Assembly (NCBI GenBank): GCA_003999685.1
Contig: CP021230.1
Location: 434,001-498,000 of the forward strand
From: Taiwanofungus camphoratus
Lineage: Eukaryota > Basidiomycota > Agaricomycetes > Polyporales > Taiwanofungaceae
Length of the DNA stretch: 64,000 nt
Direction: 5' to 3'
The notes under the pieces were generated by a model. That model was not told the DNA's origin. It searched no databases and saw only the letters and a list, made by a program, of their open reading frames with translations. Of this stretch, positions 48,192 through 59,250 are shown piece by piece. Made by a program: the position numbers and the translations under genes. Every line of letters starts with the position of its first letter. Position 1 is the first letter of the stretch.

Positions 48192-48690
48192 CCACCTTCT
48201 ACAGTACTTAAAGGGTTGCACTCTAGTCTGTCTTCAACATCTGCTGAAGAGTTGTGTTCAGTTATCATCTCAGCACATATCCACCTTTGACTCTGTCAAA
48301 GGGTTGCATTCAGTCCATCTTTGACTTTTGTCAAAAAGTTGCATTCCAGTATCCCAGTCTTGTGTTCACCTTTGAGTCACATCAAAGGGCTGCATATTAT
48401 ATCTCACCTCTAACCCAGTCCACCTTTTACAGTAATTGAAGGGTCATGTATCAGCTAAGTCTTCACCTCTAGTCTCTCCTATCTCAGTACATTATAGTAG
48501 TGCATTGAAGCTACATTGAGCAGTTGTGACACATGTCATAGGTTGTAGAAGACCTTTGAAGACATCTCTCAAGTAATATGAGACTGAGAACCCTTTGCTA
48601 CTGACTCTCCCCTTGCATACTACAGTTCTATAGCCTTTCAGCTTCTCTAGATTGTATCCAGTAAGGGTTGGAGTGTTATAGTTCACATCA
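48192..48690 (+). repeat. old LTR, family A (copy A4), right part
   Basis: Resumes with CCACCTTCTACAGTACTT, matching the middle of LTR A, and ends GTTCACATCA. It is heavily CpG-depleted, as is the left part. The outer flanks (CTGC left, ACAT right) do not match, so A4 may be a product of recombination between elements. Confidence 0.75.
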
Positions 48691-49620
48691 ACATGCAGTC
48701 ATGACTTATGAGAGAAAAGACGGAGAGAAGGTTGTCACTAAGTTCTGGTACATAGTAGATCCTCTGCAATATCATAGGGGTTGTACCTTCATCTGTTGTC
48801 TCAACATTCAAGCTAATCTGCCCAATTCTGGTGGCTTGTATAAAGTGTTCATCTCCAAACCAGACTCATTTAGGAGAGGCAAAAGGGGTGAATGTCACAA
48901 ATCAGCTACATTGTGAGCACATTAATGCAGATGCTCCAGAGTCGACTATCTATTTCATAAACATGCCACAATGCTTAACAAGAGCCTCTGCAGTGAACAC
49001 CTGTATATATTCATTGTTCTCAGTTCTCGTTATTGCAACCTTGGCCATCAGTTTTCTCCTTTTCCATCTTTTTGGTCCTAGTTGCAAGATCTGCCTTGCA
49101 TTTTTAGCACTCATCCTTGGTGTGATTTAGCTTCTTGTAGTAGTTGCATTTCTTTTCCTTCTTTTTGGCATTCTTTTTGCTCTTTGACTTCAATGCTGCT
49201 GGACCTGATAGCTTGGCTGCAAGTGCATGCTGCAATCTGGAGTCTCAGCATGTTTTCTTCTTAGTAAGGACTTGTGTGACAACATTACATAGGTGGTCCA
49301 AGAGGACCCGTTGAACAGACAAAGGTATTGGGGCCTAAGCCCAGTTGTAAAGTACAAATGATAATGACAGTACCAAAGTATGTGGTGTAACTAAGGAGGA
49401 CAAGATTGGGGTACTCTGCAGTGAGTTAGCCCCTTAAGTACTATGGTGGGTTTAGGGCAGACCAGCCCTCATTTCCCCAGATATTGATACCTATGTCTAC
49501 TAAGTGTTCATGAGTCAGAGGTCCGAGTGGCCCCTTCTGAGTATCAGTCCATAACTAAGTGGGTGATGGTCAGCCCATTGAGAATGATGATGGTAATCGT
49601 AAGTGTACACGACCTGCTAG
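48691..49620 (-). mobile_element. Ty1/Copia-type fossil trace
   Basis: The minus strand holds short, badly decayed protein traces: a Lys-rich stretch followed by a CCHC-like knuckle (region 49090-49180) and, further along, a segment reminiscent of the GAG-pre-integrase domain of Copia elements (region 48700-48780). Order and strand agree with a Copia gag-pol. No LTRs are recognised. It is heavily broken. Confidence 0.45.
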
Positions 49621-49691
49621 TCCAGTATAGTGAAAAGAAATGAAAATATATGTTTATACCATTACTGCCTTGTAACATATTTGATTGATAC

Positions 49692-49810
49692 CAGTGATAT
49701 GTCCCCAGCCCCAACTCAACAGCTCAGCTCAGAAGCCAGGCCATGAGCCCTTTTAGGCTGTATATGCAGGCCTGACTGATGGTCTAAAGCTGGGCCTGGG
49801 ACATCACTAT
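49692..49810. mobile_element. short inverted-repeat element (hAT-MITE-like)
   Basis: A ~119-bp segment with ends CAGTGATATGTCCCCAGCCC and the inverted complement of GGGCCTGGGACATCACTA. The CAGTGAT start recalls hAT termini. I could not confirm an 8-bp target duplication. Confidence 0.4.
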
Positions 49811-49901
49811 ATATGACAAAGAAACAGGTAGATGAGGATCATCCTGACACCTAACACATCAGACACAGCCAACAGAATAAGACCAAACACCAATGTATCT
49901 A

Positions 49902-50079
49902 CAGTTAACTCCCTCTAAACCCATACCCCTTTGGTGGAAGCTATGAGCTATGGGTTATCAGAGAGTATGGGTTATGGAGAGACTATTACACCCCACAAAG
50001 CAATTTGGTGAATCAAAAAAGCTATGGGTTCAGAGGGAGTATGGGTTTTGAGAGGTATGGGTTAAGAGGGAGTTGACTG
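49902..50079. mobile_element. 178-bp MITE with TA target site
   Basis: The termini CAGTTAACTCCCTCTAAACC (left) and, inverted, CAGTCAACTCCCTCTTAACC (right) match at 18 of 20 bases and are flanked by TA (49900-49901 and 50080-50081). The words TATGGGTT/AACCCATA recur inside as subterminal repeats. It has no coding capacity. The termini and TA point to the Tc1/mariner/pogo superfamily. Confidence 0.75.
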
Positions 50080-50081
50080 TA

Positions 50082-50612
50082 CTATATAAGTTCCCCAACT
50101 GAACTGCCTTCACCCAACCCAACAGAACATTATCCTAGTGTGATAGAGATAAGTGACACATTTTAATGCCTACTGTTTGTATATACTGGGAAATACCATG
50201 TCTTAGCACTTGTTTGCTTGTGGCAGTATATAAATGCTGATTTCATCATCATCCCTCAAGCACCTCAAGTTGACCGAGGTGTGCCACCAACCAAGGTCAC
50301 CTTCGCCTCATCTCACGGCAGCACTAATGCGACCACAGCGGAGATTGAACATTTGGAACGGAGTCGCAGATTGGAGGATTGTGGCGGCGCGCCAGCCACC
50401 ACATCTGGTAAACATGCACAGCCAACTCGTGTAGAAACGGGGTTTCCATGTTTTCCATGTTTCATGGCTGACGTTCTTAATGCTACCATCGACTTGTGCA
50501 CCGCATCCGAAGACTACATACGAAGGTCACGTATAGCATTACCATCTGCCAATTTTCGGCGTCTCAGCTACCGAAAGCATTTGATCGTCTTGTCCAGAAA
50601 CGTTCTCAGCGT
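50082..50612. other. intergenic, TRK promoter region
   Basis: No gene is recognised. CpG content rises from about 50270, marking the end of the decayed transposon zone. It probably includes the promoter and 5' leader of the gene at 50613. Confidence 0.45.
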
Positions 50613-53600
50613 ATGCCCTCGTCGCCTTCGCGCCGCCTTTCCGGATCTCGGTTGAAAGCCATCTCCTCTTATGCCGCTAATCACCTCAACTTCTTTCGTG
50701 TACATATACTCGTATTGTAAGTGTTTTCCGCTGACGGACTTATCTACTTGTGTCTACTGGTCTTATAGACGGTTTCCCGAAGCACCGTTCGAGGTGATGT
50801 CCCCTATGCGCCCATCATTGACGGGCGTGACTGGTACGCAAGTACTAGCTTGCAGGCGCATGTCCCCTAGGCGCTGCTCGAAAGGCTCATTGCACGTCCG
50901 AGTCTGTAGATGTGCGTATGGGGGAATTCAGATTTGGTTCCTTTCGCTAGCTCCACGATCTGAACGTCACCCATTTGTGGACATATTCTTGAATCAAGAG
51001 CCCGCAAGGATTTATCATGCCATTTGGTTTCAGAACCATGTCCTTCCCTTTGACTTGCAGACAGTGTTGTGTTTGACAAGGTTTTACCTATTATCAGGCG
51101 GACATTAGGCTTTGACTTGGCAATCCTTATTACTGTCGCTCATTGATATTATCTGATTGCAGTACCTTCCTACCTTTAATATTTTCGGGCATACTGTGCG
51201 CGGCCAATGGAGAATTCACCATCGGTTACATCGACAGTCTCTACAATTGCGTCAGCGCTATGACGGTGTGCGGTCTGACGACCATAGACCTGAGCTTATT
51301 GACTGGATTCCAACAAGCTCTGTTATTCATTCTGATGTGCTTGGGTAGTCCAGTATGTTCAATCCGTCACTTTAGCTTCTTGTACCAATCCAGTCCATCT
51401 AGGTGACGGTGTCATGGGTCATGGTTTATATCCGACGGTCAGTGCCTCATACTGTGCACTTTCATTCAATTAATACCCTGTGCAGGAGCTTCTTTGCCAA
51501 GAAGTTCCGACACATAATAGAAGCAAGTTTGAGTGGCGAACTTTCTCGTGGGGCCCAGTATCCTGTCAAAGTGAGATTCGTTCCATGGTGGCAACGAGCG
51601 GCCCGATCACTGCTCGGACGCAAGCACTCCACTGTCAAGGACGTAAATGACAGTTCCAGCAGTTCTGTGAATGAATCTAGTCGTAACCAAGCTTCGCGCC
51701 TCCGAACTGATATGATACGTCGGATGGACGATGCCCCGCGATTAGTGAATCCGAGCGGTTGGATCAGCGAAGGCCGATCGGAGCCCAATACAGCGCGTCA
51801 TCGCAATGGTGATGCTCATGCACCAGATATGCAGTCACCCCTACGTTTCCTGGCCTTTGCGGATATAGACAATTCCGATCTTACTTCATCTGCCGAACCC
51901 CAGTCTCAGATTGTAGCTGAACCGGAAGTCCTATCTGACCCCGAATCTGATTCGGCCTTAGAAAGAGATTCGACTGAAGAAGACCGTCATCATGACCTCA
52001 ACCAAGCAAGTCATAGAGCGATGTGAGTCTCAAAATGACTTTATGCGGGTGAAGCCTTCTCATCAAATTGTAGACCTCCACGTGTGTCCTCAAGAGGTCA
52101 TTTGATGGAAATACCCGTCTCTGGTGGGTAGCCTTGATATGTGAGGTCATTCGTGGTAACCGAGACGTATTCGCAGATGAGCATCCCCGCCCAATTCCAC
52201 GGTCGGACTCAATCAATGTTGCAGGAAGACACCCGACCGTGCCCCGGACACAGACAGTAGAATTCGCTGCTACTCCCCGTCCTCTTCGCCATATGCATTC
52301 TACAGACCATGAAATGAGGCAACAATCGAGGGCTTATACCACTGATACCACAGGTACCGACATCTACGCGCACGACCGGAGTCAGTCTCAATTGTCTCGA
52401 GCTTGCGTCTCGTACTCATGCACATGTCAGGGTCAATGCGCAGACCAACCGTATCCATATCGCAGAGTATAGGTTCACATTCTTCCACACCCCGTCCAGT
52501 GTCATACACTTTACACAGAGATTTCGGAGGCTTCCCTATGCCTCACGAGATTGCTTCAAATCTCGTCCGCCGGTATTTTCCTCAGCTGGAGCGTAAATTT
52601 ACGCGTACTATTACGATGCCTCGTACAAGGACAATCGCGTCGCAGCATGGAACAGTAGCTCCTGGTACCAGACCCGTTCCCTATATCAGTTTTGAAGCAG
52701 TCGTGGACCGTAATTCAGCATTCAAAAGACTAACAAATGAACAGCTGGAGGAACTTGGGGGCATTGAGTACCGTGCGCTCAGTGCGCTTCTCTGGATCGT
52801 CGGCGGGGTGAATTGCGATACTCTTTCCGCAGCATGACATTCATTGACTGCATTTCAGTATCACGTTATATCGCAACTATTAGCTTTCGTGGTTATAGCT
52901 CCATATATGTCGATTTCTCGATGGAGTAACGACTTCCGCCCTCCTATACTTCATCGATCCGTTTCACCCGTGTGGTATGAAGGCCAGCGCTGTATAAATC
53001 GGATATATCACTGACATAGCTACGACAGGTATTCTGCCTTTCAAGTAGTATCTGCTTACACAAACTCGGGGATGTCTCTTCAGGATCAGTCCATGGTCCC
53101 CTTTCAAGAAGCATACCCCATGATTGTTTTCATGATCTTCCTTATCCTTGCGGGAAACACTGCTTTTGTAAGCTCATTGACCTTCTCCTGGACAGTTCCG
53201 TGCTGATATTAAGTTTCTCTCTAGCCTGTTTTGTGAGTAGCTCACATCTACCCATTTTTTGGTTTTAATGATGGTAACCACTGCGCATTAGCTTACGGTT
53301 GACAATGTATAATCTCGCCTAAGTCTCTTCCACTGTTCTATCATTGATGCGTTCATAGATGGATATTGACTAAAATGGTACCGCAACGTTCGCGTGCGAA
53401 CGAGACACTACATTTTTTGCTTGATCATCCCCGACGATGCTTCATATACCTTTTCCCTTCCCATCAGACGTGGTTTTTGGTGACAGTTTTGTTTGCCCTT
53501 AAGTGAGTGATTTAAAACATACTTCAGCCTTCGCGCGGGCACTCAGTCTCTCCTGCAGCGCAACGGATTGGTTCTTCTTCGAAATACTCGATTTGAGCAA

Positions 53601-54832
53601 CCCAGCAATCACTTCTATACCCACTGGAGTCCGTGTCATCATTGGTCTCCTTCAAGCCACCGCCGTTCGAGCTGCAGGTTTCGGCACAGTTTCGCTATCG
53701 GCTTTAGCTCCCGCTGTGAAGTATGACATTCATTCCTATACCAACATAATGACTCAGATTCCTCCCAGGGTTCTCTACGTGATCATGATGTATGTCAGTG
53801 TATGTGAGTACAATGATCTTCACGAATATGCCAAGATTATGACCTTTCGTCAGACCCAATCGCCATGAGGTATTGATTTCAAATCTGGTGTCTAGGATGG
53901 TGTTCTAAGTATGTGGCTCTTCTTCAGTGTGCGTTCGACAAATGTATACGAGGAGAAATCTCTTGGGGTATTTGATGACGATGAATCAGTGGATGAAGAA
54001 TACTTCAATCCCACCGGCAACCGGGTCACAGTTTGGAGTCGTTATCTTGCGATGCATATGCGAAAACAGCTGTCCTTTGGTGAGCAAAGTTGTAGTTGAG
54101 GGTTTGTCTCAAGTAATTGCTGATCGTGCCATGACAAGATATGTGGTGGCTTGGGTTAGCATCGTTTCTAGTTTGTATCATCGAGGTGAGTGTCGCCTTG
54201 CGTCCTCTAGCTATTTTGATAAAAACTCTTCTGCCAGCGAGACGGCCTTGAAGATGAAGCAAATGCCACCTGGTTCAACATTTTCAGGATTAGTAAGTCA
54301 TGGTGATAGTAACACGTCGATTAATGGTGATATCCTTGTGCGTTAGTATTCGAGCTAGTCTCCGCGTATGGGACCGTTGGTCTTAGTTTGGGCGTGCCCT
54401 ACGTAAGTGCCCCCACAGTACCTCGCCATTGTTGTGTTTGATTTCCATATACAGGCGAACTACTCCTTTTCTGGCGCGCTGAGACCATTATCCAAAGTGA
54501 TCATCTGTGCAGTCATGTTGCGAGGGAGACATAGAGGTTTGCCAGTGGCTATTGACCGGGCTGTCATGCTACCATTCGAGTTCAAGGAGTCAAGCCATTA
54601 TCAGACCTCTGGTGCTGAAGAGGATAACGACTTTACCCGCACTGAAACAGTGAATGGATCAGTGAGGAATGGTGATGCAGGCGATCTCAAGGAAAAAGGT
54701 CTGATAGGAGGATCCCAGCCGCGGCGTCGGTCTACTTTTCAGCCTGTGGGTCGCCAGGAGACGACAGCTCATGAGAACAAGGCTGATGAAATGCGACGGC
54801 AGGGAAGCACGGTGAGGGATGAGGAGGGATAA
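50613..54832 (+). CDS. TRK1: TRK/HKT-family potassium transporter
   Basis: A many-exon gene for a plasma-membrane K+ uptake protein. All four pore loops of the family are visible, each with its filter glycine: NCVSAMTVCGLTT (exon 51163-51352), VSAYTNSGMSL (about 53040-53080), TAVRAAGFGTVS (about 53660-53700) and VSAYGTVGLSLG (about 54360-54400). The start MPSSPSRRLSG leads into NFFRVHILV, a typical first helix. A long hydrophilic loop (about 51490-52500) separates the first two pore units, as in fungal Trk1. The C-terminal tail is charged. Two micro-exons, 53225-53232 (8 nt) and 53292-53306 (15 nt), restore PVFLRLTIWILTKMVP. Intron 1 (50717-51162, 446 nt) is long. Exons in the hydrophilic loop are not all fixed. 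The symbol is by family. Confidence 0.88.
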
Positions 54833-55525
54833 AATCAATCAGACTGATTTCTGCGATTGATCACGATGACGGACCTTACGGCTCTGATTTATAGACCTTT
54901 GCATGCACTTGCTATCTTTATGAACACACGCTGTCTTACGCTTTCTTGCATTTGTATGCTTATAATTACATAGATTTAATCCCTTGTCCAAACTTATCCC
55001 AACTACCACGGTTCACCTTACTGCTGCTCGACTAATCACTTACCGAAGAGAGCATATTCCAGCCCTGACTGTCGACTTCACCGCAACCCGTGAAGCCTCC
55101 AAAGCATGCAGTACGACTCGCAACAATCGTATAATTCACGTGCTCTTCACAAGTCATCATGATCGCCTTGACATGCATATTTTAACGCGACATTGCTGTG
55201 CTCACGATGAGATATATTTGTCCTACTATTTGTGCCAAACTATATGAACGGGAGTCGCGATCAATTTGACCAGATTGTATAACTTTCAAACTGGCATTAC
55301 TTCCACTGTTCTTACATCTCATTCCAAACCCCTAAATCGAGCCGCTCATGCGACTTGGATATCATAGTCATTCACTTATTGAACATGCGGGAGTGGAACT
55401 ATTAGCGAGCTGAGTTAATAGATGTCTAGCGTCTGAGCTCAGTTACTAGGAATGAAACATCGACGCGGCGTCTACCCTTCCCCTGGTATGCAGTCGCCAG
55501 TGGTACAGGGGAGTTTCCTCAGGTC
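54833..55525. other. intergenic, no gene recognised
   Basis: TRK 3' region followed by AT-balanced sequence. One plus-strand frame (54984-55247) has no splice or family support. Confidence 0.4.
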
Positions 55526-56137
55526 CTACCATGCATTTGCAATGACCCACGCCTCATGTCTGAAAGCCGCTACCGCCTCCGCATCTCCGTCTCTGTCCGA
55601 CCTCGCCGCCCGCTGCTCCAGGTCCATAGCTAGGTCGCTGAAGCCCAGCGCGCATGTGCGGTGCCCCTGAGGGAAGGCGCAGAACACCTCGCGGTGAGTG
55701 AAGATGGCCTCCAGGTACTCGCCGCCAGTGGTGGGGTAGAGGCCCGCACAGACTTGCCCGCGGATGGCTTGAAGCAGAGCGCAGCCGCAGGGCGGCGGCT
55801 CGCTTTCGGTCACGGTGGATTTTGAGGACGCCGACTGGTTTGACTGACAACGTGGTAAGTTTAGGGCATGGTTGCAAAGTATCAGACGGGACGGAAGCGC
55901 ACTTGGCAGATCGAGTCCTCTGTGTCTGATGAGTCGGACATGAGTGCGTCGTGATTGTCGGATATTGGTGATGTCGGCGGTCGCTCTTCGCTTTCCTTTC
56001 TCCAGATAGCAGTGCCGTCTCAGAATCAACAATCCTCCGCCGCACCAAGACAAGAAACTCACAATATCTGTTTTCCGCCATGTCGTCCCGAGCGTCATGT
56101 TACCCAGCAAATGCGTCAAGTGCATGTCAATATCCAT
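55526..56137 (-). CDS. hypothetical protein, function unknown
   Basis: The minus strand is open from about 56137 to a stop at 55526-55528. The C-terminal ~110 residues look real: a Ser/Thr-rich start, then EPPPCGCALLQAIRGQVCAG, HREVFCAFPQGHRTCALGFS, and an acidic Ala/Asp/Arg-rich helix. Five or more cysteines cluster there. A GT donor and AG acceptor (about 56060 and 55845) suggest that the middle may be intronic, with the true start at the ATG at 56098 (MTLGTTWRKTDI). I do not recognise the family. Confidence 0.4.
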   Translation of the reverse strand: MDIDMHLTHLLGNMTLGTTWRKTDIVSFLSWCGGGLLILRRHCYLEKGKRRATADITNIRQSRRTHVRLIRHRGLDLPSALPSRLILCNHALNLPRCQSNQSASSKSTVTESEPPPCGCALLQAIRGQVCAGLYPTTGGEYLEAIFTHREVFCAFPQGHRTCALGFSDLAMDLEQRAARSDRDGDAEAVAAFRHEAWVIANAW

Positions 56138-57186
56138 TATCTGCTGGCTCAGTCAATCCTAGGAGCGTCCATTGTCATGCAGCCTCCCTCACAACAGAAG
56201 CGTCCATGGTAGCGTTTGTCGGATGCAATCGATAGTATCGGGTAGAGGGGTATTATCGTTATAAGGCGGGGAGTGGGCAGAAGGAGCATGCATCAGCCTA
56301 TATACCGTCCGCCATGTTCAAAGCACGCCGTTTACGAGCGTCGGCCTCGTTGCACGCTGCTCCCCCATCAGACGAGTCATGACTTATCGGATGATTGCCT
56401 CGAGGCAGGAGAAGCGCGCGCAGGAACCCATATTTGTTCAGATCTCAGGTAATGGATCCCCTAGTTCTCTACTACAGTTTTGTGCTGGATGATCACAACA
56501 ATCTATCGAACAGTGTACCGTACATGTGCTCGACCAGCTAAATACAAAGCACAGTCAACAAGACAAGGAATATTCGTCTGCGGACTAACTGGACCAAGAA
56601 GGCTCGAACTCACATCACAAGCCTCTACAGGTGGTCGTTGATATGCCTTATTCATGGTGAGTGCAAGAGTAGGCCGGTACAACAGTCACTCGCTAGAGCA
56701 TACTTGTCCCAGATTCATTCATTCGTCCCGGGATGCTAGGTAGTATGGAACTCCAATTGTATCCCTAGTGATTTAACATAGCAAGAGTACCTGAAATCTA
56801 TTATCCTTATACGAGAATGGTCTCTAAGAATCTGGATACATCCTATAATTCATAGTCCATCTTCGACGTCGCCGGTCAAGTAGACGTCTGAAGAATTGCG
56901 ATGAGCATTGATAAAGCACAAACGCTCATGCATTCATGTTCGGGTGCGTCAGATTTCCGAAACCAGTCGTCTTCCATTTCTTCTGCATCTTTGCTAGGCT
57001 CCGGAGCCCACGTCGACCGATTTGAACAAGTTGACTGAGGCTCGTAAGGGATTGTTTTCCTGGGAAGTCTACAGCTCTCTCTTTGGGATTTTACCTCCGT
57101 GTTCATGGATACGAGGTATCAACATTCATTTTCTCGTTCGAAAGGACGTTTATATCATGGTATGTTTTTCCTTTTCTGCCTAAAGA
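56138..57186. other. intergenic, no gene recognised
   Basis: About 1 kb with no supported gene. A small minus-strand frame (56876-57106, 76 codons, Ser/Pro/Glu-rich) has neither homology nor splice support. Confidence 0.4.
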
Positions 57187-58169
57187 ATGTATTCAGCAAC
57201 TGCTTTCACCTTCATGGTCCCAGAAAGTGGAAGGGACACGAACGACGACGCTGTGAGGCAGGCTATTCTCGCCGTTGTACAGGTCTGGTTGAATCGACTG
57301 CACCTAATTAGTACCATTGTGAGCCTTATATCTATTACCTTGATCGTTTCGGCGAGATGTGTACCAACGTCGCAGTGCCTGCTCCTAACGAAGCCCGCAT
57401 TTATGTTCACTGCTAGACGACATTCTTTGCGTCCATTGACGCCCTACTGTTCTCGCTTGCCTCTGCCGCTACGCATGTTGGAGAACGTACTTACACCGGC
57501 TGGAGTCCGATCGACCAGCTGACGAGCGCGAGTCTAGCAGGCGCGCTTATCTTTCACGTCTGCTCAGGTATGTCCTCCCCGGACTCTTTATCTGCGCGTT
57601 TCTAACAGACTGCATCAGCGATCGTAGCGTTCGTCGGCTCGTTCGTGCTTATCCGGCTGCAGCTGATCGACGCAGACCAGCATGCGCACGAACAGGTAGA
57701 TGTAGTGGAAAGCGATCCGTATACGAACTTCCCGCGCAGGTCGGAAAAGCTACGGAAGAGCCGCGGTCATAAGCACCGACCGTCAGGATCAGGAGCAACT
57801 CTTACAGAGCTACCAGCCGGCCCATACATTGGACCCTTCACAGCGCCTCTTGCAGATGTGTATGACAACATTTTCCGACGCGTCATAGTCCGCCGTACGC
57901 ACCCGCTGTATTTTCTTAGCAGACGCCAGCACCCCAGACCACGCCCGGCCCCATTGAGCACGTGCTAGCCGAGCGACACGTTAGACCCGCCCGTGCGGCT
58001 ACTTGAGCGGTACCTCATGTTGTCGGTGATCATGGCTACAGTTGGTTTTGCACTTGCTGTGCTGGGAGTCTTGGCGTATGCATGGAAGACGACACCGAAA
58101 AGTGTCAGTGTATTCTCGACTGTGTGTCTTGGAGGTTGCCTACTAGCAGGCATCATTGCTGCATGGTAG
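57187..58169 (+). pseudogene. fungal multi-pass membrane protein, copy 2 (one in-frame stop)
   Basis: Exon 1 (57187-57318) ends VVQVWLNRLHLISTI. Exon 2 starts TTFFASIDALLFSLAS. Exon 3 starts AIVAFVGSFVLIRLQLID, runs through a basic loop and ends in two helices (VIMATVGFALAVLGVLAYAW and FSTVCLGGCLLAGIIAAW). The closest relative is copy 3 at 59251-60295. An in-frame TAG at 57966-57968 (after RPAPLSTC) interrupts the loop. The frame continues beyond it as DPPVRLLERYLM, collinear with copy 3. This is either a young pseudogene, a read-through stop or a base error. No intron can remove it that I can see. Confidence 0.6.
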
Positions 58170-59250
58170 AGCCGCCATCTACCGCCGATTTGGGGCTCCA
58201 CAGATGTCTTGAGTTTTCTTTGAGGCGTAAATGGTCCAACGCATAGCACAGTTGAACATCAAATGGAAGCTGCTTAATCTGTTGGACGCGTGGGTTGTTC
58301 CATATTCTGTATTCCTGTATCATTTCACCCAATCCATTACGTACGATACGCCAGCGATCACTGCCTGGACTGAGTTGGCACCGACCGGGCTCTCGACTAG
58401 GCATTGTTGACGAGCTTCTTGGAGTTCGTCAATCAATTGGAACCCTTGACGTTGATGCGCACAAGTAGTGAACAAAGACGACGTCCTGGCAGCTGAAGAT
58501 ACCTCCAAGAACACCGAATAAATTGTGCGAGTAGCATGAAGGGGTTCTTGGCAGGATCGTCCTCATGAGCTGTCTCAGGCTTCTAATTCGCTGGCCTGTC
58601 CAAATAAAGCAGTTTGTCAGCTACATAATCTATAGACGAACGAAGCCAAAACCGATATACGATCAGAGAGAAGATCACGCCTCCACCCTGGTGTAAGGCG
58701 TAGTCATGCGAAAGCGCTCGCTCCCGAAAGGGACGCGGCCTCCCATCAGAACAAGAATGACGATACAATTAACTTTCATCAGGTAGTAGTAGACAAGGAG
58801 AAGAAAGCGAGTTGTAAATGCTTACCTAGCACAGGCAAACAAATTGCGTCGAATCTCCCCTCCTTCTTGTGCAACTCTGAAGAGTCCCCAAAAGCGATGG
58901 CGGTTGAATAACTTGGAAGCTAGCGCACAGACGTGAGACATGTCCCAGTAGGATGCTTCATTCGTCTATTCCGGTTTCACAAGTCTGCGTGCATTGGGGC
59001 ATGAAGACTGTTTTCATGCATCAGACTCTCCGCAACCACCTCGAATGCATAGTAACTCGAGGGTGCCGGTCAGCAATGGTAAGCGTCAAACTGGCATGTC
59101 GAGAATTGTTACCATACAGCCGGAGATTGAACACTCTGATGACCCTATAACCGCTCATCGCTGCGTCTCGGGTATATGATTTCCAAGTGATCGCTGGTAT
59201 ACATGGGCACCAAAGACGGTACTTCCAGGAGAATCTCACAGAGCCGTCAC
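58170..59250. other. intergenic between convergent paralogues, no gene recognised
   Basis: About 1.1 kb between the 3' ends of copies 2 and 3 of the membrane-protein family. It should hold both terminators. Short frames here lack support. Confidence 0.4.

Noticed and set aside
50671-51108. Open frame with a faintly reverse-transcriptase-like phrase in TRK intron 1
   Set aside because: The resemblance is a few residues only and the frame overlaps the coding exon in another phase; not enough to call an insertion.
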